Part shown: one piece after another, positions 35,992 to 45,166 of the stretch
Numbering within the stretch: position 1 is the stretch's first letter
How the letters are laid out: every line of letters begins with the position of its first letter
Source: a virus
DNA: 47,373 bases
IMG/VR virus record: IMGVR_UViG_3300030329_005324
Span: 1-47,373 of that record
Reading direction: 5' to 3' (one strand)
Notes under the pieces: model-generated
The model's database searches: none
What the model was told of the DNA's origin: nothing
Seen by the model: the letters and a program-made list of their open reading frames with translations, nothing else
Made by a program: the position numbers and the translations under genes

Positions 35992-37536
35992 TTATTTCCA
36001 GACAGCATGAGTTTCAGGACAACACCACTCCATGCCAGCTTCTGTTAAGATTAAGTCCACTCTTCTATCAATACCAGAGTTTTCAAGAGTTTGGACACCA
36101 ACATACACCGATGTATCTCTGTTAACACCGTTACCAACTAGCGGTCGGTAAGCGCAGTACTTCATATTAATACCTAACATTTTAATATTAGTACCATCTA
36201 AGTGAATATTTCTAGCCACATTCATATCACCATAAGGTGTTGAGAATGTTGTAATATCTACACCAAGAATCTTCTTTTTGCCAGTCATAGCAAAATCAGC
36301 TCTAAAGTTTGAAGATATTTCTAGATTATTTTTAAAGTATCCACCTAGTTTATGCATCCAGTTATATACGGCAGTATTTACAAAAAATAATGTAGCTGCA
36401 CCGTTATTATAACGTGGGTCTAAGTAGCTAGACATGTCGTCTAAGAAATCATCAGCAGTTTTAGTTGCTGTATCTAAGCTAAATTGATTTCCATAACTAA
36501 GAACATAATCTACAGCACCTTGAGTGTAATTTACACCATTAGTGTTATCTGCATATTGAGAGCCAAATAATAAAGATTGCTCAATATCCCATTTATGTTC
36601 AACTAGCTTTTCTTTCCACACACGTGCCCACTCATTAGGTTCGTATTTCAGAACAGTAGCACGAGAAGTGTTAGTCATCGCCATTGAAGTTTTGAATATT
36701 TGAGTCAATCCATAAGATTGGCTATATGGTTGGTCTTTCCAAGTTTCTGGATAACCAGTACCTTCACCATGCGCAGAACCAACAACATAACATCTCATAG
36801 GCTCTAAAGCACTATGTATTACATCATCAGCTGGAGTTACAGTAGATATATCATCTATATTAGCAGATGCAGTAAGGTACTGAGTACCTGTCTTAACTAC
36901 TTTAGTATGAAGCTCTACCATATCGGGGTTAGCACTTAACCCAGTAGCGTCATTTCCGCCACCTGCCATAGCGTGTTCAGTTACTGAGACTATTCTAGCA
37001 ACTATATAATCACTAGGGTCGCCAGCAGCAGCTGATGCACAAGGTATTTTAATTAATGAATCTGGTAAAAAGAATTTAGGCATAGTACCATCAGCACCGA
37101 TTTTAATTTCGTTACTAGTGTTGCCATAAACATTTTGTTGCAGACCATCGTTTTTATAATCTGTTATCATACGCACATATAAATTGTCGCCTTGACCAGG
37201 AGAAGCGCCTAAGTCAGATGTTGTTACCCAAACACCTGAGTTATTTTTTGCCGCTCCAACATATGCGTATCTTTTGTGAAAAGAAGACCTTTTTTCAGTA
37301 AATTTGAAAGTAGGGTCATCCGTAGGTTTTTTTCCGACTTTACTTACAAAACGGAAGAATGGGTCTTGTGCTATAGAAAGCTCAGAAACTCTGTCACCAA
37401 AGTTATAACGTCTCCGTAAATCACCAGTATCAGCATTTGCTGCGATATTAGCTGTTGATACAGGACCTAAGTTCGCTACAGGACTTGAACCCAAACCACT
37501 CGTTTGGAAGAAGTCTGATTTGCCACTTACAGCCAT
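35992..37536 (-). CDS. Major capsid protein (predicted HK97-fold), 514 aa
   Basis: Length, position after the scaffold gene, and strong AAGGAGGTTAAC ribosome binding site fit the major capsid protein. Recognisable segments include RYNFGDRVSELSIAQDPFFRFVSKVG near residue 45 onward, the long helical EPNEWARVWKEKLVEHKWDIEQSLLFG, and FFVNTAVYNWMHKLGGYFKN, followed by a domain ending with ILTEAGMEWCCPETHAVWK. These resemble capsid proteins of uncultured marine podovirus-like phages (DUF5309-type). The fold is inferred from family resemblance. It is likely among the most highly expressed late genes. Confidence 0.85.
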   Translation of the reverse strand: MAVSGKSDFFQTSGLGSSPVANLGPVSTANIAANADTGDLRRRYNFGDRVSELSIAQDPFFRFVSKVGKKPTDDPTFKFTEKRSSFHKRYAYVGAAKNNSGVWVTTSDLGASPGQGDNLYVRMITDYKNDGLQQNVYGNTSNEIKIGADGTMPKFFLPDSLIKIPCASAAAGDPSDYIVARIVSVTEHAMAGGGNDATGLSANPDMVELHTKVVKTGTQYLTASANIDDISTVTPADDVIHSALEPMRCYVVGSAHGEGTGYPETWKDQPYSQSYGLTQIFKTSMAMTNTSRATVLKYEPNEWARVWKEKLVEHKWDIEQSLLFGSQYADNTNGVNYTQGAVDYVLSYGNQFSLDTATKTADDFLDDMSSYLDPRYNNGAATLFFVNTAVYNWMHKLGGYFKNNLEISSNFRADFAMTGKKKILGVDITTFSTPYGDMNVARNIHLDGTNIKMLGINMKYCAYRPLVGNGVNRDTSVYVGVQTLENSGIDRRVDLILTEAGMEWCCPETHAVWK

Positions 37537-37571
37537 GAGTTAACCTCCTTAAGGTTATAGTTTAAGTTAAA

Positions 37572-37604
37572 GGCTATCTCACAACACTATGTTGAGATTT
37601 AGCC
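37572..37604 (-). promoter_or_regulatory. Stem-loop between scaffold and capsid genes
   Basis: On the minus strand GGCTA, TCTCA and ACA pair with their complements in an interrupted stem with a small loop. The hairpin starts inside the scaffold stop region (GGC TAA) and ends about 35 bases before the capsid start; TTTAACTT follows. It could be a partial terminator or an RNA processing/stabilising element that lets capsid mRNA accumulate above scaffold mRNA. Confidence 0.45.
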
Positions 37605-38525
37605 AAACATATTATCAACACCAGAATCAAAGTCTAATAAAGCCTCAAACATTTTATCGCCTGCGGATTTATTACTTGTTCCAGCATTATTAACACCAGC
37701 TTGACTAGTAGGCATATTACGAACATTTTTCATTTGCTTCATCATATCATTCTTAGTATTTGCAGCAACATTTTTATTAACCTTATCACGATTAACTAAA
37801 TGATACATATCATCTAAAGATAAACTACCTTTTATTTTACCTTGAGCTTCATCAACGAATGCAAGAAATTCTTCCTGATTCATACCACGCTCTTCCATAA
37901 ATTGTTTAGCCTGGTTTTGATACTCAATGTTTTGTCTAGTTTCAGTAGCTTTAGCTTCTTCTTGCTGCAATATTTCACCTGCCTTTTTATTGACAACTTT
38001 ATTTACCATAGAATGAAATACTTTAGCTGAATCAGATTTAGGGTCATTGACCATATCATCGACATCGAATTCAAAGTCTTCTCCTAATTTTAATTCATCT
38101 TTAACGTTCGTAGGTACATCTCCGCCATTTTTTAAATAGCTTCTCATGTGGTCTACCAGTCCACTGTCTTTTTTCATCGCATCTAGCACTGGTATAAAAG
38201 GTTTCAATTCATCTAATTGAGCTTTCATTCTTTGTGCTTCACGACTGGAGTCGCTGTATCTCTTCTTCATTTGGGTGAGTTCATCACCTGTATTACTCTG
38301 AGGTTCGCTTAACACCGTTGTTTCTCTTGTTTGATTAGCTTCAATATTAGGGTCCGACTGTGTCGGAGTTACTTCAGAAACATCATCAACTATAGCGCTA
38401 TTAACGCTATGTTCAAGTGCGCTAAAGAAGTCCTCTGAGGAGCCTTGGGGTTGTTCAGCAGATTCTAAAGAATCACTGCTCATACCTATAGCAGGGTTGC
38501 CTTCTTGAGTTATTTCTTTATCCAT
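37599..38525 (-). CDS. Scaffolding protein, 308 aa
   Basis: An acidic, disordered N-terminal third (about residues 1-80) is followed by a charged coiled-coil centre (DELTQMKKRYSDSSREAQRMKAQLDELKP begins near 81), further helices to about 240, and a basic/asparagine-rich C-terminus. This composition, and placement between portal and major capsid genes, is typical of scaffolds that guide procapsid assembly and then leave. No protease motif is visible. The start follows AAGGAGAATAATA. Confidence 0.8.
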   Translation of the reverse strand: MDKEITQEGNPAIGMSSDSLESAEQPQGSSEDFFSALEHSVNSAIVDDVSEVTPTQSDPNIEANQTRETTVLSEPQSNTGDELTQMKKRYSDSSREAQRMKAQLDELKPFIPVLDAMKKDSGLVDHMRSYLKNGGDVPTNVKDELKLGEDFEFDVDDMVNDPKSDSAKVFHSMVNKVVNKKAGEILQQEEAKATETRQNIEYQNQAKQFMEERGMNQEEFLAFVDEAQGKIKGSLSLDDMYHLVNRDKVNKNVAANTKNDMMKQMKNVRNMPTSQAGVNNAGTSNKSAGDKMFEALLDFDSGVDNMFG

Positions 38526-38572
38526 TATTATTCTCCTTGTTTATTATAATTCATAAATTACAAAATTTTTAT

Positions 38573-40852
38573 CTATTCTTCCAAGTTATTTAACGCTATA
38601 GCTGTTCGGCTTTTTATTTCTTCTTGAGCTTTAGATACAGCATTCTTGGTTTCAGTAAGTTTTTTCTCTTTCATCATTCTATCCATAGCATCTCTTTCAT
38701 GCTTACTTCTTTCTAAATCACTTTTGACTTGCTCTGTCTTTTTATTCACCTCAACAGAACCTTTCATTATCTGATTTTTAATACCAGCTTGAACAAGTTG
38801 CCTTTCAAGAGTTTCAATAGTTCCTTCTTTATCTGAGAGACTATCCTCTAATTGACCTATTTGAGATTGTAATTGAGAGTATAAAGATTTTCGCTGAGCT
38901 ATCTTTTCTTTATTTCTAATATCTGTCTCAGCTAATACAGCCATATCATCAATTACACCCATACTCATCAATTGTTTTAATTCTTCTAAGTAAGCCCATC
39001 TATTAATAGGTAGGGTAGAACCTGCAACTATTTTAATATCAAATTTAGCTGCTCCATAATCTCTCCATTTATTTATAGCCTCTCCAAAGCTATTATACAT
39101 AGGTACATTAATTTCTACTTCAGAAGCTTGGTTATTAGGCTCTATTATTCTAAATACTTTATGAGCTGTATAAACTGCTTGAGAAAGTTCTTTAACTACT
39201 TCACCTACATGTTGCAATGCTGGTTCAATAGCGTGTTTTAACCAATATTTAATTCTTCGAGTTCCATACTCATCCATTGCCAACATACCACGATAAGGCA
39301 TATCAGCAGTAGTTCCTGTATCTCCTTGCATAGAACTATATATACCAGCTAGATATTCCATATCTTGCTTTCCAGCTTGAGTTAATGAGAAGAAAGCATT
39401 ATTTAATTGAAAAGGCATTACAGGAGTAGGGTATTCATATCCAGCTCTCTTAGGCAACAATGCCCCAGGAGCTGATGCAAATTTTTCCCAATAATCAGTA
39501 TCTATGGAACCTTCTTCATACATCCATCTTAAACTGCTACCTAAAGATGCATTATGCACCATTAATTGGTGAGCTTTATTTAATTCTCTTTGTTTTCCTA
39601 TTAAAGGAGAAACAGCAGATATTGGAAATGGTGTTCCAGTCCACTTATAATGTATAGGTACTATTGGATATTGTTTTATAGGAAGATATTTTTCATATAA
39701 TGTTTTATCTCCAACAACACAAGTTTGTTTTATTATATCATCGTGAAACCTAACAGAATCTACTAAATTTTTAGTAAACTCTTCACTTTTAGAAAGTAAA
39801 ATAAATTCTTTTTCAGTTATAACTTTATTATCTACCTGAGATGCTTCTTCTTGCAATCTATGGCGTATTTCAATCTGAGCATTTTCAATTTGAGCCGCCA
39901 TCTCATCTTGCATTTTCTTTAATTCAAGCTCAGCTCTTTCTGGTAAAAGTTTACCTTCCTTAACTAACCCCTCTAACTCTTTTTGTTTTTCAAGTAAAGA
40001 AACTTGCATTTCTTCTTGCATAGCCACAACTTGTTTTTCAGCTTCCTTGGCAATCTGCTCCAATACTTTTTTGTCAGGAGGTATCCTATAGAAAACATTC
40101 ATATAAGCAATTTTTTCTTTCTCATATACCTCAAAAAATTCAATTAAATCTTTATCTTCTTCATCCTCTATACCAGTTGAAGACATATCTTTATAATGAA
40201 AATCTTTTTGGTCTGCATCCCTCGCTTTTTCAGAATAAGAAATATAAGAATCGTTATCAGAAGATGCCGCCTTTATTTTGCGTTTCATGTCAGGGAAGAT
40301 ATTGATAAGGTGCGATTTGGGAAGAATCTTACGTATCATTATGAAGGCAGCATCTCTGAATAATAAATCTCTAGATTTGTGGTCAATATAAACATCGAAA
40401 GGGTCAGGCTGTTGTATTATAACTTCACCCATCCCTCTATCAGCATCAGGGTCAACAGTTACTAATAAAAATCCTAACGACTTTGTTATAGCGTCATTAA
40501 TTGCATTTGAATATAAGCTTTGACCATTTGAGTTATGCCATATATAATCAGCTATATTAGAATATACAGAAGCAATATCAGCGTCAGAGCCTTCAGCTCC
40601 AACAGCTTGCCATCTAGGAGTATTGGCTGTAGCATAAAAATTTAACATCTCTACAACAGGAAGTATCCTATTAATTGTAAATGTAGGCATACCTTGCTCT
40701 TCTAAAGCAAGTTTCTCATCATGGCTTAATTGATTGTCGTGAGCAAAGTCATAACCTTTTTGGTTAATATATTCCCATTGACCTCTCTCTTCAGTACTGA
40801 CCGACTCAAATAATTGTTTTACTCTCTCTGCTTTTTTATCTACTTTTGCCAT
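38573..40852 (-). CDS. Portal protein, P22-like, 759 aa
   Basis: The N-terminal region has the P22-type portal pattern: EERGQWEYINQKGYDF, then LEEQGMPTFTINRILPVVEM (residues 50-69), and QQPDPFDVYIDHKS (147-160), where a phage portal typically reads the clip/wing region. A highly charged coiled-coil insertion spans about 260-338, and a long coiled-coil C-terminus about 650-759. The dodecameric ring forms the DNA entry pore. Order terminase-portal-scaffold-capsid supports the call. Start overlaps the previous stop as TAATG. Confidence 0.88.
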   Translation of the reverse strand: MAKVDKKAERVKQLFESVSTEERGQWEYINQKGYDFAHDNQLSHDEKLALEEQGMPTFTINRILPVVEMLNFYATANTPRWQAVGAEGSDADIASVYSNIADYIWHNSNGQSLYSNAINDAITKSLGFLLVTVDPDADRGMGEVIIQQPDPFDVYIDHKSRDLLFRDAAFIMIRKILPKSHLINIFPDMKRKIKAASSDNDSYISYSEKARDADQKDFHYKDMSSTGIEDEEDKDLIEFFEVYEKEKIAYMNVFYRIPPDKKVLEQIAKEAEKQVVAMQEEMQVSLLEKQKELEGLVKEGKLLPERAELELKKMQDEMAAQIENAQIEIRHRLQEEASQVDNKVITEKEFILLSKSEEFTKNLVDSVRFHDDIIKQTCVVGDKTLYEKYLPIKQYPIVPIHYKWTGTPFPISAVSPLIGKQRELNKAHQLMVHNASLGSSLRWMYEEGSIDTDYWEKFASAPGALLPKRAGYEYPTPVMPFQLNNAFFSLTQAGKQDMEYLAGIYSSMQGDTGTTADMPYRGMLAMDEYGTRRIKYWLKHAIEPALQHVGEVVKELSQAVYTAHKVFRIIEPNNQASEVEINVPMYNSFGEAINKWRDYGAAKFDIKIVAGSTLPINRWAYLEELKQLMSMGVIDDMAVLAETDIRNKEKIAQRKSLYSQLQSQIGQLEDSLSDKEGTIETLERQLVQAGIKNQIMKGSVEVNKKTEQVKSDLERSKHERDAMDRMMKEKKLTETKNAVSKAQEEIKSRTAIALNNLEE

Positions 40853-41148
40853 TAATTTTTATCCTTTAGCATATTTAAAAATTTATGTTTTAAACCATTA
40901 CCACTAAGTTTTGCTATAATCTCTACTAAAGCCTTATAGCTTTTTTCTATACCTTTTTGCTCTATTTGCATTTTCTTTTGCTGGTCAATTAATTTTATTA
41001 AAATGCCTTCTAACCTTTTAAAGCGCTCATCTAATTCTTCCATTAATTCTTTTTGAATAAATGCATTCTGTTTCCAAATAAAGTATCCGAATGCTATTGC
41101 TACAACTACAGGGATTCCGTAGTTTTCCAACAAAACCATAAAATCCAT
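40852..41148 (-). CDS. Small membrane protein with coiled coil, holin-like, 98 aa
   Basis: One hydrophobic segment (about residues 8-26, NYGIPVVVAIAFGYFIW) is followed by a long charged helix (about 30-75) and a basic end. The topology resembles BhlA/UviB- or YvrJ-type phage holin-like proteins. It sits between terminase and portal, away from the endolysin. It could be a second holin or an antiholin, but a virion-assembly role cannot be excluded. Confidence 0.6.
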   Translation of the reverse strand: MDFMVLLENYGIPVVVAIAFGYFIWKQNAFIQKELMEELDERFKRLEGILIKLIDQQKKMQIEQKGIEKSYKALVEIIAKLSGNGLKHKFLNMLKDKN

Positions 41149-41456
41149 TATGCAAAATCATCCTGTATTTCACCTTCTTTATCCATTGCATTAAAAGCCT
41201 CTACTATAGCATCTTCCATTGTAGCTTTTGGCCCATCTCCTGAAACATTAAATGTTTTTCCTCTATGAACAAATGTAGGTGAGTGACCTCCTGCTAAATT
41301 AAAAGCTTCTTCAAAAGTAAGTGAATCTAAATATTCTTGTAACTGAGGGTCTCTTGAATGCATCCCAGACTTTCTTCCAAGTTTAGAAGGCTGCCTCTCA
41401 GACATCATTTTTTTAAAAGCTGGCGTTTCTTGTATTGCTTTTTTAATATCCTCCAC
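41148..41456 (-). CDS. Hypothetical late protein, 102 aa (GTG start)
   Basis: The start is placed at GTG 41456, preceded by GGTGGAG six bases upstream; a longer frame to TTG 41498 would add 14 basic residues but lies inside the upstream gene without a binding site. The product has KSGMHSRDPQLQEYLDSLTFEEAFNLAGGHSPTFVHRGKTF, followed by an acidic end. It is not recognised. It lies in the small-gene trio between terminase and portal. Confidence 0.6.
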   Translation of the reverse strand: MEDIKKAIQETPAFKKMMSERQPSKLGRKSGMHSRDPQLQEYLDSLTFEEAFNLAGGHSPTFVHRGKTFNVSGDGPKATMEDAIVEAFNAMDKEGEIQDDFA

Positions 41457-41811
41457 TTTTCGCTCCACCTTCTTTAGCACCTTTTTCCGCACCTTCAAAT
41501 AAATCTACCTTTTCACTTTTATCTACATAATCAAAAACATCTACATCTCTAAAAGGCTTTTCGCTTATAAGTCCAGCTAATCCTCCAACACCTAGGTTCC
41601 CAGCTGTTTGAATAAATCCGTTTATAAAATTTTGAGTCCAACTTCTTTGTGGGCCTTCTGGTTGAGCTGCTGCCGCTGCGCTAACGCCTTTCAATATACT
41701 TTTTTGCATTTGCTCGCTAATGGCTACTGCATCTCTTACGTCAATTTTACCTTGTTCAACTAATTCCATTAATCTATTAGTGCCTGCAACACCTGCTGAT
41801 TTTTCTTTCAT
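41443..41811 (-). CDS. Hypothetical late protein, 122 aa
   Basis: The start has AAGGAGAAAAG. The N-terminal half is helical with an alanine run (VSAAAAAQPEGP), the middle is glycine-rich and mildly hydrophobic (FIQTAGNLGVGGLAGLI), and the C-terminus is charged with repeated GA-K/E-G units. It might associate with membranes or the portal. No family is recognised. Confidence 0.65.
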   Translation of the reverse strand: MKEKSAGVAGTNRLMELVEQGKIDVRDAVAISEQMQKSILKGVSAAAAAQPEGPQRSWTQNFINGFIQTAGNLGVGGLAGLISEKPFRDVDVFDYVDKSEKVDLFEGAEKGAKEGGAKSGGY

Positions 41812-41820
41812 CTTTTCTCC

Positions 41821-43386
41821 TTAAGCAATTACCCAATTTTTAGGTTTAGGTACATTTCTATAATAACTATATAAATCTTTACTCTTGTCTTCTTGTAATC
41901 CAGCTAGAGGGCCAGAGTATTTACACGCATATGCTAAAGCATCTATGGTATCATCGTGTCCCATCCTTGGTCCAAATGTAATGATTTCTCTAAACAAATC
42001 ATACTGTTCTTTTTTCAAATGTATTTGACCAATTGCAAATCTTTGTGCCAAGACTTCTTGTATCCTATCTCTTTTAGACAACCTGTTACCAGGTTTTTCC
42101 TCCTTAAATGGAACTGTAAAATCGTTCCTTCTTCTCATCTCGGCACGTAGTGCTTGAAAAATAGGTTTAGACATTGCAGTATCTTCAATGCAAAATAGTT
42201 GAGGAGAATACTTCTTTGCATATTCAAACATGTAATCTACTATACCTTTTTTTGGCTCTCCAGGAATTCCCAATACAGGAATACCTCGTCTTCTCTCGTA
42301 GTCAAGCACATAAATATTATTATCTAAATCAACAGCAATAGCAAGAATTACGCTAAAGTCTGCATCTCTTCTGGCAGAATCAGTTGCTGGGTCAACTCCA
42401 ACGTACACACTGACTGGCTTGGGGTCTTCCCCATCCAGTATGATATAACCCAATCCACTTTCATGTTCATAGGTGTAACTTCCTTTCCAATCTTTAATGT
42501 GGTCTCTTGTGAACATTGCGTCGTCTTCATTTTGTACCTCCATCATATATTCTTGATAAAACTTTTGTGGCTGTCCAGAGTCTGCATAGAATTTCTTTTT
42601 TCTTTCCATCTCTTTCTTGCCGAACCAACTGTCCCATAAAATAGTTCCTTTATCGTCTATTGCTTTTTTGAGAACAATGTCCCAACTAAAATCTTGCTCT
42701 TCCTCAACACTTCTTTCATAATTGACAATAAGGTTATTAATAAAACTGTCGAAATGAACAGGAGTCCCGTTAATACGTAAGCGACCAGTATGGGGCTCAA
42801 GCGCAGGGAATACCACAGCAGTAATAAGGTTGGAGTTTTTTGCTCTAGCTTCAGGAGTAACGGTATTGTTTTCATCTTCAAAGTCATCAAGAATAATAAG
42901 GTCATATCTTTTATGTAGTTTCGCACCACCACGTATACCTGATATATTCGATTTACTAATAAGTTTACAGCCATTCGAAAGCTCAACATCTGTTTCTGTC
43001 CATTTCTTCCCCTTCAATTCTCCAAAATAATATCTTATTCTATCATTAAACTCTAAATGATATTTAACATAATCCATATTACCAGTAGCTAATTTAGCTG
43101 TCGCTGACACCCATCCATAAAATAATGGGTCTTTTGCAAAGCAAAAGTTCCGTAAAATATCACATTTAGTTAATACGGTTTTTCCATGCCCTCTAGGTAA
43201 TATAATAGCAACCTGCTTATTGTCCATATTAGTAATAGTATCCGCTACTTCGTAATGAAATGCAGGAGTCTCAGAACGAAGATAATCATCAGGTAAAAAC
43301 AATTTACCAAAAGATATCATATCATTCTTAGCTAGCAATAGAGCTTCTTCTGCCTTAGATACATTATTGAAATTTACATTAGCCAC
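41821..43386 (-). CDS. terL: Terminase large subunit, 521 aa (GTG start)
   Basis: DNA-packaging motor ATPase and nuclease. Walker A is LPRGHGKT (63-70); Walker B with catalytic acid is LIILDDFED (163-171). The C-terminal RNase H-like nuclease shows Asp332 in VGVDPATDS, Glu401 in FCIEDTAMS, and the DD pair 478-479 with Asp482 in HDDTIDAL. The GTG start at 43386 lies within the last codons of the upstream gene; AAGGAA lies about 14 bases before it, so coupling is likely. Full-length, with all catalytic residues present. Confidence 0.95.
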   Translation of the reverse strand: MANVNFNNVSKAEEALLLAKNDMISFGKLFLPDDYLRSETPAFHYEVADTITNMDNKQVAIILPRGHGKTVLTKCDILRNFCFAKDPLFYGWVSATAKLATGNMDYVKYHLEFNDRIRYYFGELKGKKWTETDVELSNGCKLISKSNISGIRGGAKLHKRYDLIILDDFEDENNTVTPEARAKNSNLITAVVFPALEPHTGRLRINGTPVHFDSFINNLIVNYERSVEEEQDFSWDIVLKKAIDDKGTILWDSWFGKKEMERKKKFYADSGQPQKFYQEYMMEVQNEDDAMFTRDHIKDWKGSYTYEHESGLGYIILDGEDPKPVSVYVGVDPATDSARRDADFSVILAIAVDLDNNIYVLDYERRRGIPVLGIPGEPKKGIVDYMFEYAKKYSPQLFCIEDTAMSKPIFQALRAEMRRRNDFTVPFKEEKPGNRLSKRDRIQEVLAQRFAIGQIHLKKEQYDLFREIITFGPRMGHDDTIDALAYACKYSGPLAGLQEDKSKDLYSYYRNVPKPKNWVIA

Positions 43387-43783
43387 CTGTTACTTTATTC
43401 TTCCTTTCCTTCTGTTCTTCAATAAACTTTTTTCGTAACCAATTCTTACTATATGTGTGAGATATAGCTTTTTTCCCATCTTTTCTAACATCTTTAAAAA
43501 ACTCATCTACGTACTCATTAGGACTTCTTCTTAGAAGTTTAGCCTCACGACTACCAAAAACATCTAACCAAGCTCCTCTAAATGACTTTAATTTTTTAAA
43601 ATAGAAATCCTGCATTGCTTTAGGAATAGCCATTCTTTCAGCATAAGACATATTAGCTAAAGGAGTATTTCCAAATACTTCATTAAACTTAGGATTATGC
43701 TTACTAACCATTCCTTTTCTAAGCTTATCAAATATATTTTTGCTTAAGCCTGAGAGTTCTTTTTTTAAATTTTTATCAATCAT
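43379..43783 (-). CDS. Hypothetical protein between terminase genes, 134 aa
   Basis: A basic, helical protein (many Lys/Arg) with conserved-looking AERMAIPKAMQDFYFKKLKSFR. Its position immediately before terminase large subunit, with an eight-base overlap, suggests a role in packaging, perhaps DNA binding. It has no terminase-small-type helix-turn-helix that I can see; that motif is found in the 239-aa protein. No clear ribosome binding site at the ATG. Confidence 0.65.
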   Translation of the reverse strand: MIDKNLKKELSGLSKNIFDKLRKGMVSKHNPKFNEVFGNTPLANMSYAERMAIPKAMQDFYFKKLKSFRGAWLDVFGSREAKLLRRSPNEYVDEFFKDVRKDGKKAISHTYSKNWLRKKFIEEQKERKNKVTGG

Positions 43784-43784
43784 T

Positions 43785-44261
43785 TTATGCAGCAGACGCT
43801 ATAAATACTTCTATAGTTGCATTGCTACTAGCTGAATCTGCTATTATACTTTCTAAATCATGCAAGGTTTCTATAATTGATGCATTACCATCAAAGCAAG
43901 CAACACTATCGTGGGGGCTTCCCATTATAAAAGTTGAATTATTATCATTTAACTGTATTACAAATGATTCATCTGCATCGGTATCATCCTCACCTGCATC
44001 TATTTGAAATGAAAGATTAACTGTAACACCTGTAGCACTTAAGTTAGTAATTCTTATATATTTTACCTTATCTATATCTAGAGCTCCATCTGCTACCCCT
44101 ACAGTACTCTTAAATACAGCTACAGTAGTATCTACTCCAGAAGGAACTGCTACAGTTCTTCTAAAAAGTGAGGCTACCCCTATAGTTTTAGTAACAACAC
44201 GATGAATCTTTTCTCCATTTAAGGTTAAAGACTCAATTACTTTTGTGGTCATATTTCCCAT
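43785..44261 (-). CDS. Beta-rich putative virion protein, 158 aa
   Basis: The product is valine/threonine-rich with alternating strands (TTKVIESLTLNGEKIHRVV, VKYIRITNLSATGVTVNLSF) and an acidic loop (DAGEDDTDADES). It appears as a single sandwich-type domain. It lies between the terminase subunit genes; start follows TTGGAGAAATAA. A surface or decoration function is likelier than a packaging one, based on composition. Confidence 0.65.
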   Translation of the reverse strand: MGNMTTKVIESLTLNGEKIHRVVTKTIGVASLFRRTVAVPSGVDTTVAVFKSTVGVADGALDIDKVKYIRITNLSATGVTVNLSFQIDAGEDDTDADESFVIQLNDNNSTFIMGSPHDSVACFDGNASIIETLHDLESIIADSASSNATIEVFIASAA

Positions 44262-44981
44262 TTATTTCTCCAATTTTTTTCTTTCTGCACTTTCAATCAT
44301 ATCTTCAGTAAATCCTTGAAACTGAACCCCTGTAATCTGTTGAACCTTTGCAGCGTTCTTATCTTCTAAGTCCATTATATCTGAAAGCTTAAATAATGCT
44401 TTAAGTCTTGTTTCTTCTCTCTCGCCCATAGTAGCAATAGTATTAATATCTCTAAGTATCGTATTCTCACTGATACCTAATTCTTCTAATACTGGTTTTA
44501 ATTCTTCCTTCATAGCTGTATGTACTCTCTCCGTTTTAATTAAACTAACTGCCTTACCTCTAGCATAAGACCTATTATTAGTAGGATATGCTCTGATATA
44601 TGCTTCATCAGGAGGAAAGCCTTTTGATAAATAATTAATAAATAATTTCTCATTTGCTGTTAAATCTCTCCTATTCTGAACAACTTCATTAGGAGACGAA
44701 TACCCACTAAATGAGTATATATTCGGTCTTCTATCAGCGTCCATCTTTATAGTCTTACTAACAGGAAACGTTCCTGTGCAAGTACCTATATAATATTGGG
44801 TACCCTTTTTTCTTAACATCTTGCCTCGTCGTAAAACTTGAATGATGCAGCCATCATCTGTTTGTACCCAATCGCCCACCTGCCCTGCTCGCCAATCAAC
44901 TTTCACCTTGATTGTCTTAGGAGCTTCAGATATGTCATCATATACAAGATGCTTTATTTTATTAACTATATATTCTCTCAT
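44262..44981 (-). CDS. terS: Terminase small subunit with N-terminal extension, 239 aa
   Basis: Residues about 107-160 match the terminase small-subunit DNA-binding helix-turn-helix: LTANEKLFINYLSKGFPPDEAYIRAYP, then RGKAVSLIKTERVHTAM. The C-terminal helices likely form the oligomeric core that recognises DNA and hands it to terminase large. The first 105 residues form an extra, beta-rich domain (VGDWVQTDDGCIIQVLRRG... GTCTGTF), uncommon for the family. Start overlaps the previous stop as ATGA. Confidence 0.82.
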   Translation of the reverse strand: MREYIVNKIKHLVYDDISEAPKTIKVKVDWRAGQVGDWVQTDDGCIIQVLRRGKMLRKKGTQYYIGTCTGTFPVSKTIKMDADRRPNIYSFSGYSSPNEVVQNRRDLTANEKLFINYLSKGFPPDEAYIRAYPTNNRSYARGKAVSLIKTERVHTAMKEELKPVLEELGISENTILRDINTIATMGEREETRLKALFKLSDIMDLEDKNAAKVQQITGVQFQGFTEDMIESAERKKLEK

Positions 44982-45166
44982 GCTTCACCTATTTCTGTTA
45001 TATCAGGTAAAATCTCTAAATACTCATCTAACTCTTCTACATACTTACTTTCATATAAATTATCTGGTAACTCGCCTTCCCTCTCTATAGTCTCGTGTAT
45101 ATATTCAACACTTCCTTCATTTTCATCAAAGCATATAACTAAAGTATATATTTTTTTATTAGCCAT
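44978..45166 (-). CDS. Acidic small protein, 62 aa, first gene of the late operon
   Basis: The first leftward gene, starting 529 bases from the divergent rightward gene. The product is very acidic, with an initial strand (KKIYTLVICFDENE) and a C-terminal run of glutamates. No ribosome binding site is apparent. Very acidic small phage proteins sometimes mimic DNA, but nothing specific supports this here; function is unknown. Confidence 0.6.
   Translation of the reverse strand: MANKKIYTLVICFDENEGSVEYIHETIEREGELPDNLYESKYVEELDEYLEILPDITEIGEA

Noticed and set aside
35992-43386. crAss-like phage
   Set aside because: The terminase (521 aa), capsid and portal proteins resemble marine podovirus-like phages more than crAss-like ones as far as I can judge; only the polymerase type is shared. 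A marker-gene tree would settle it.
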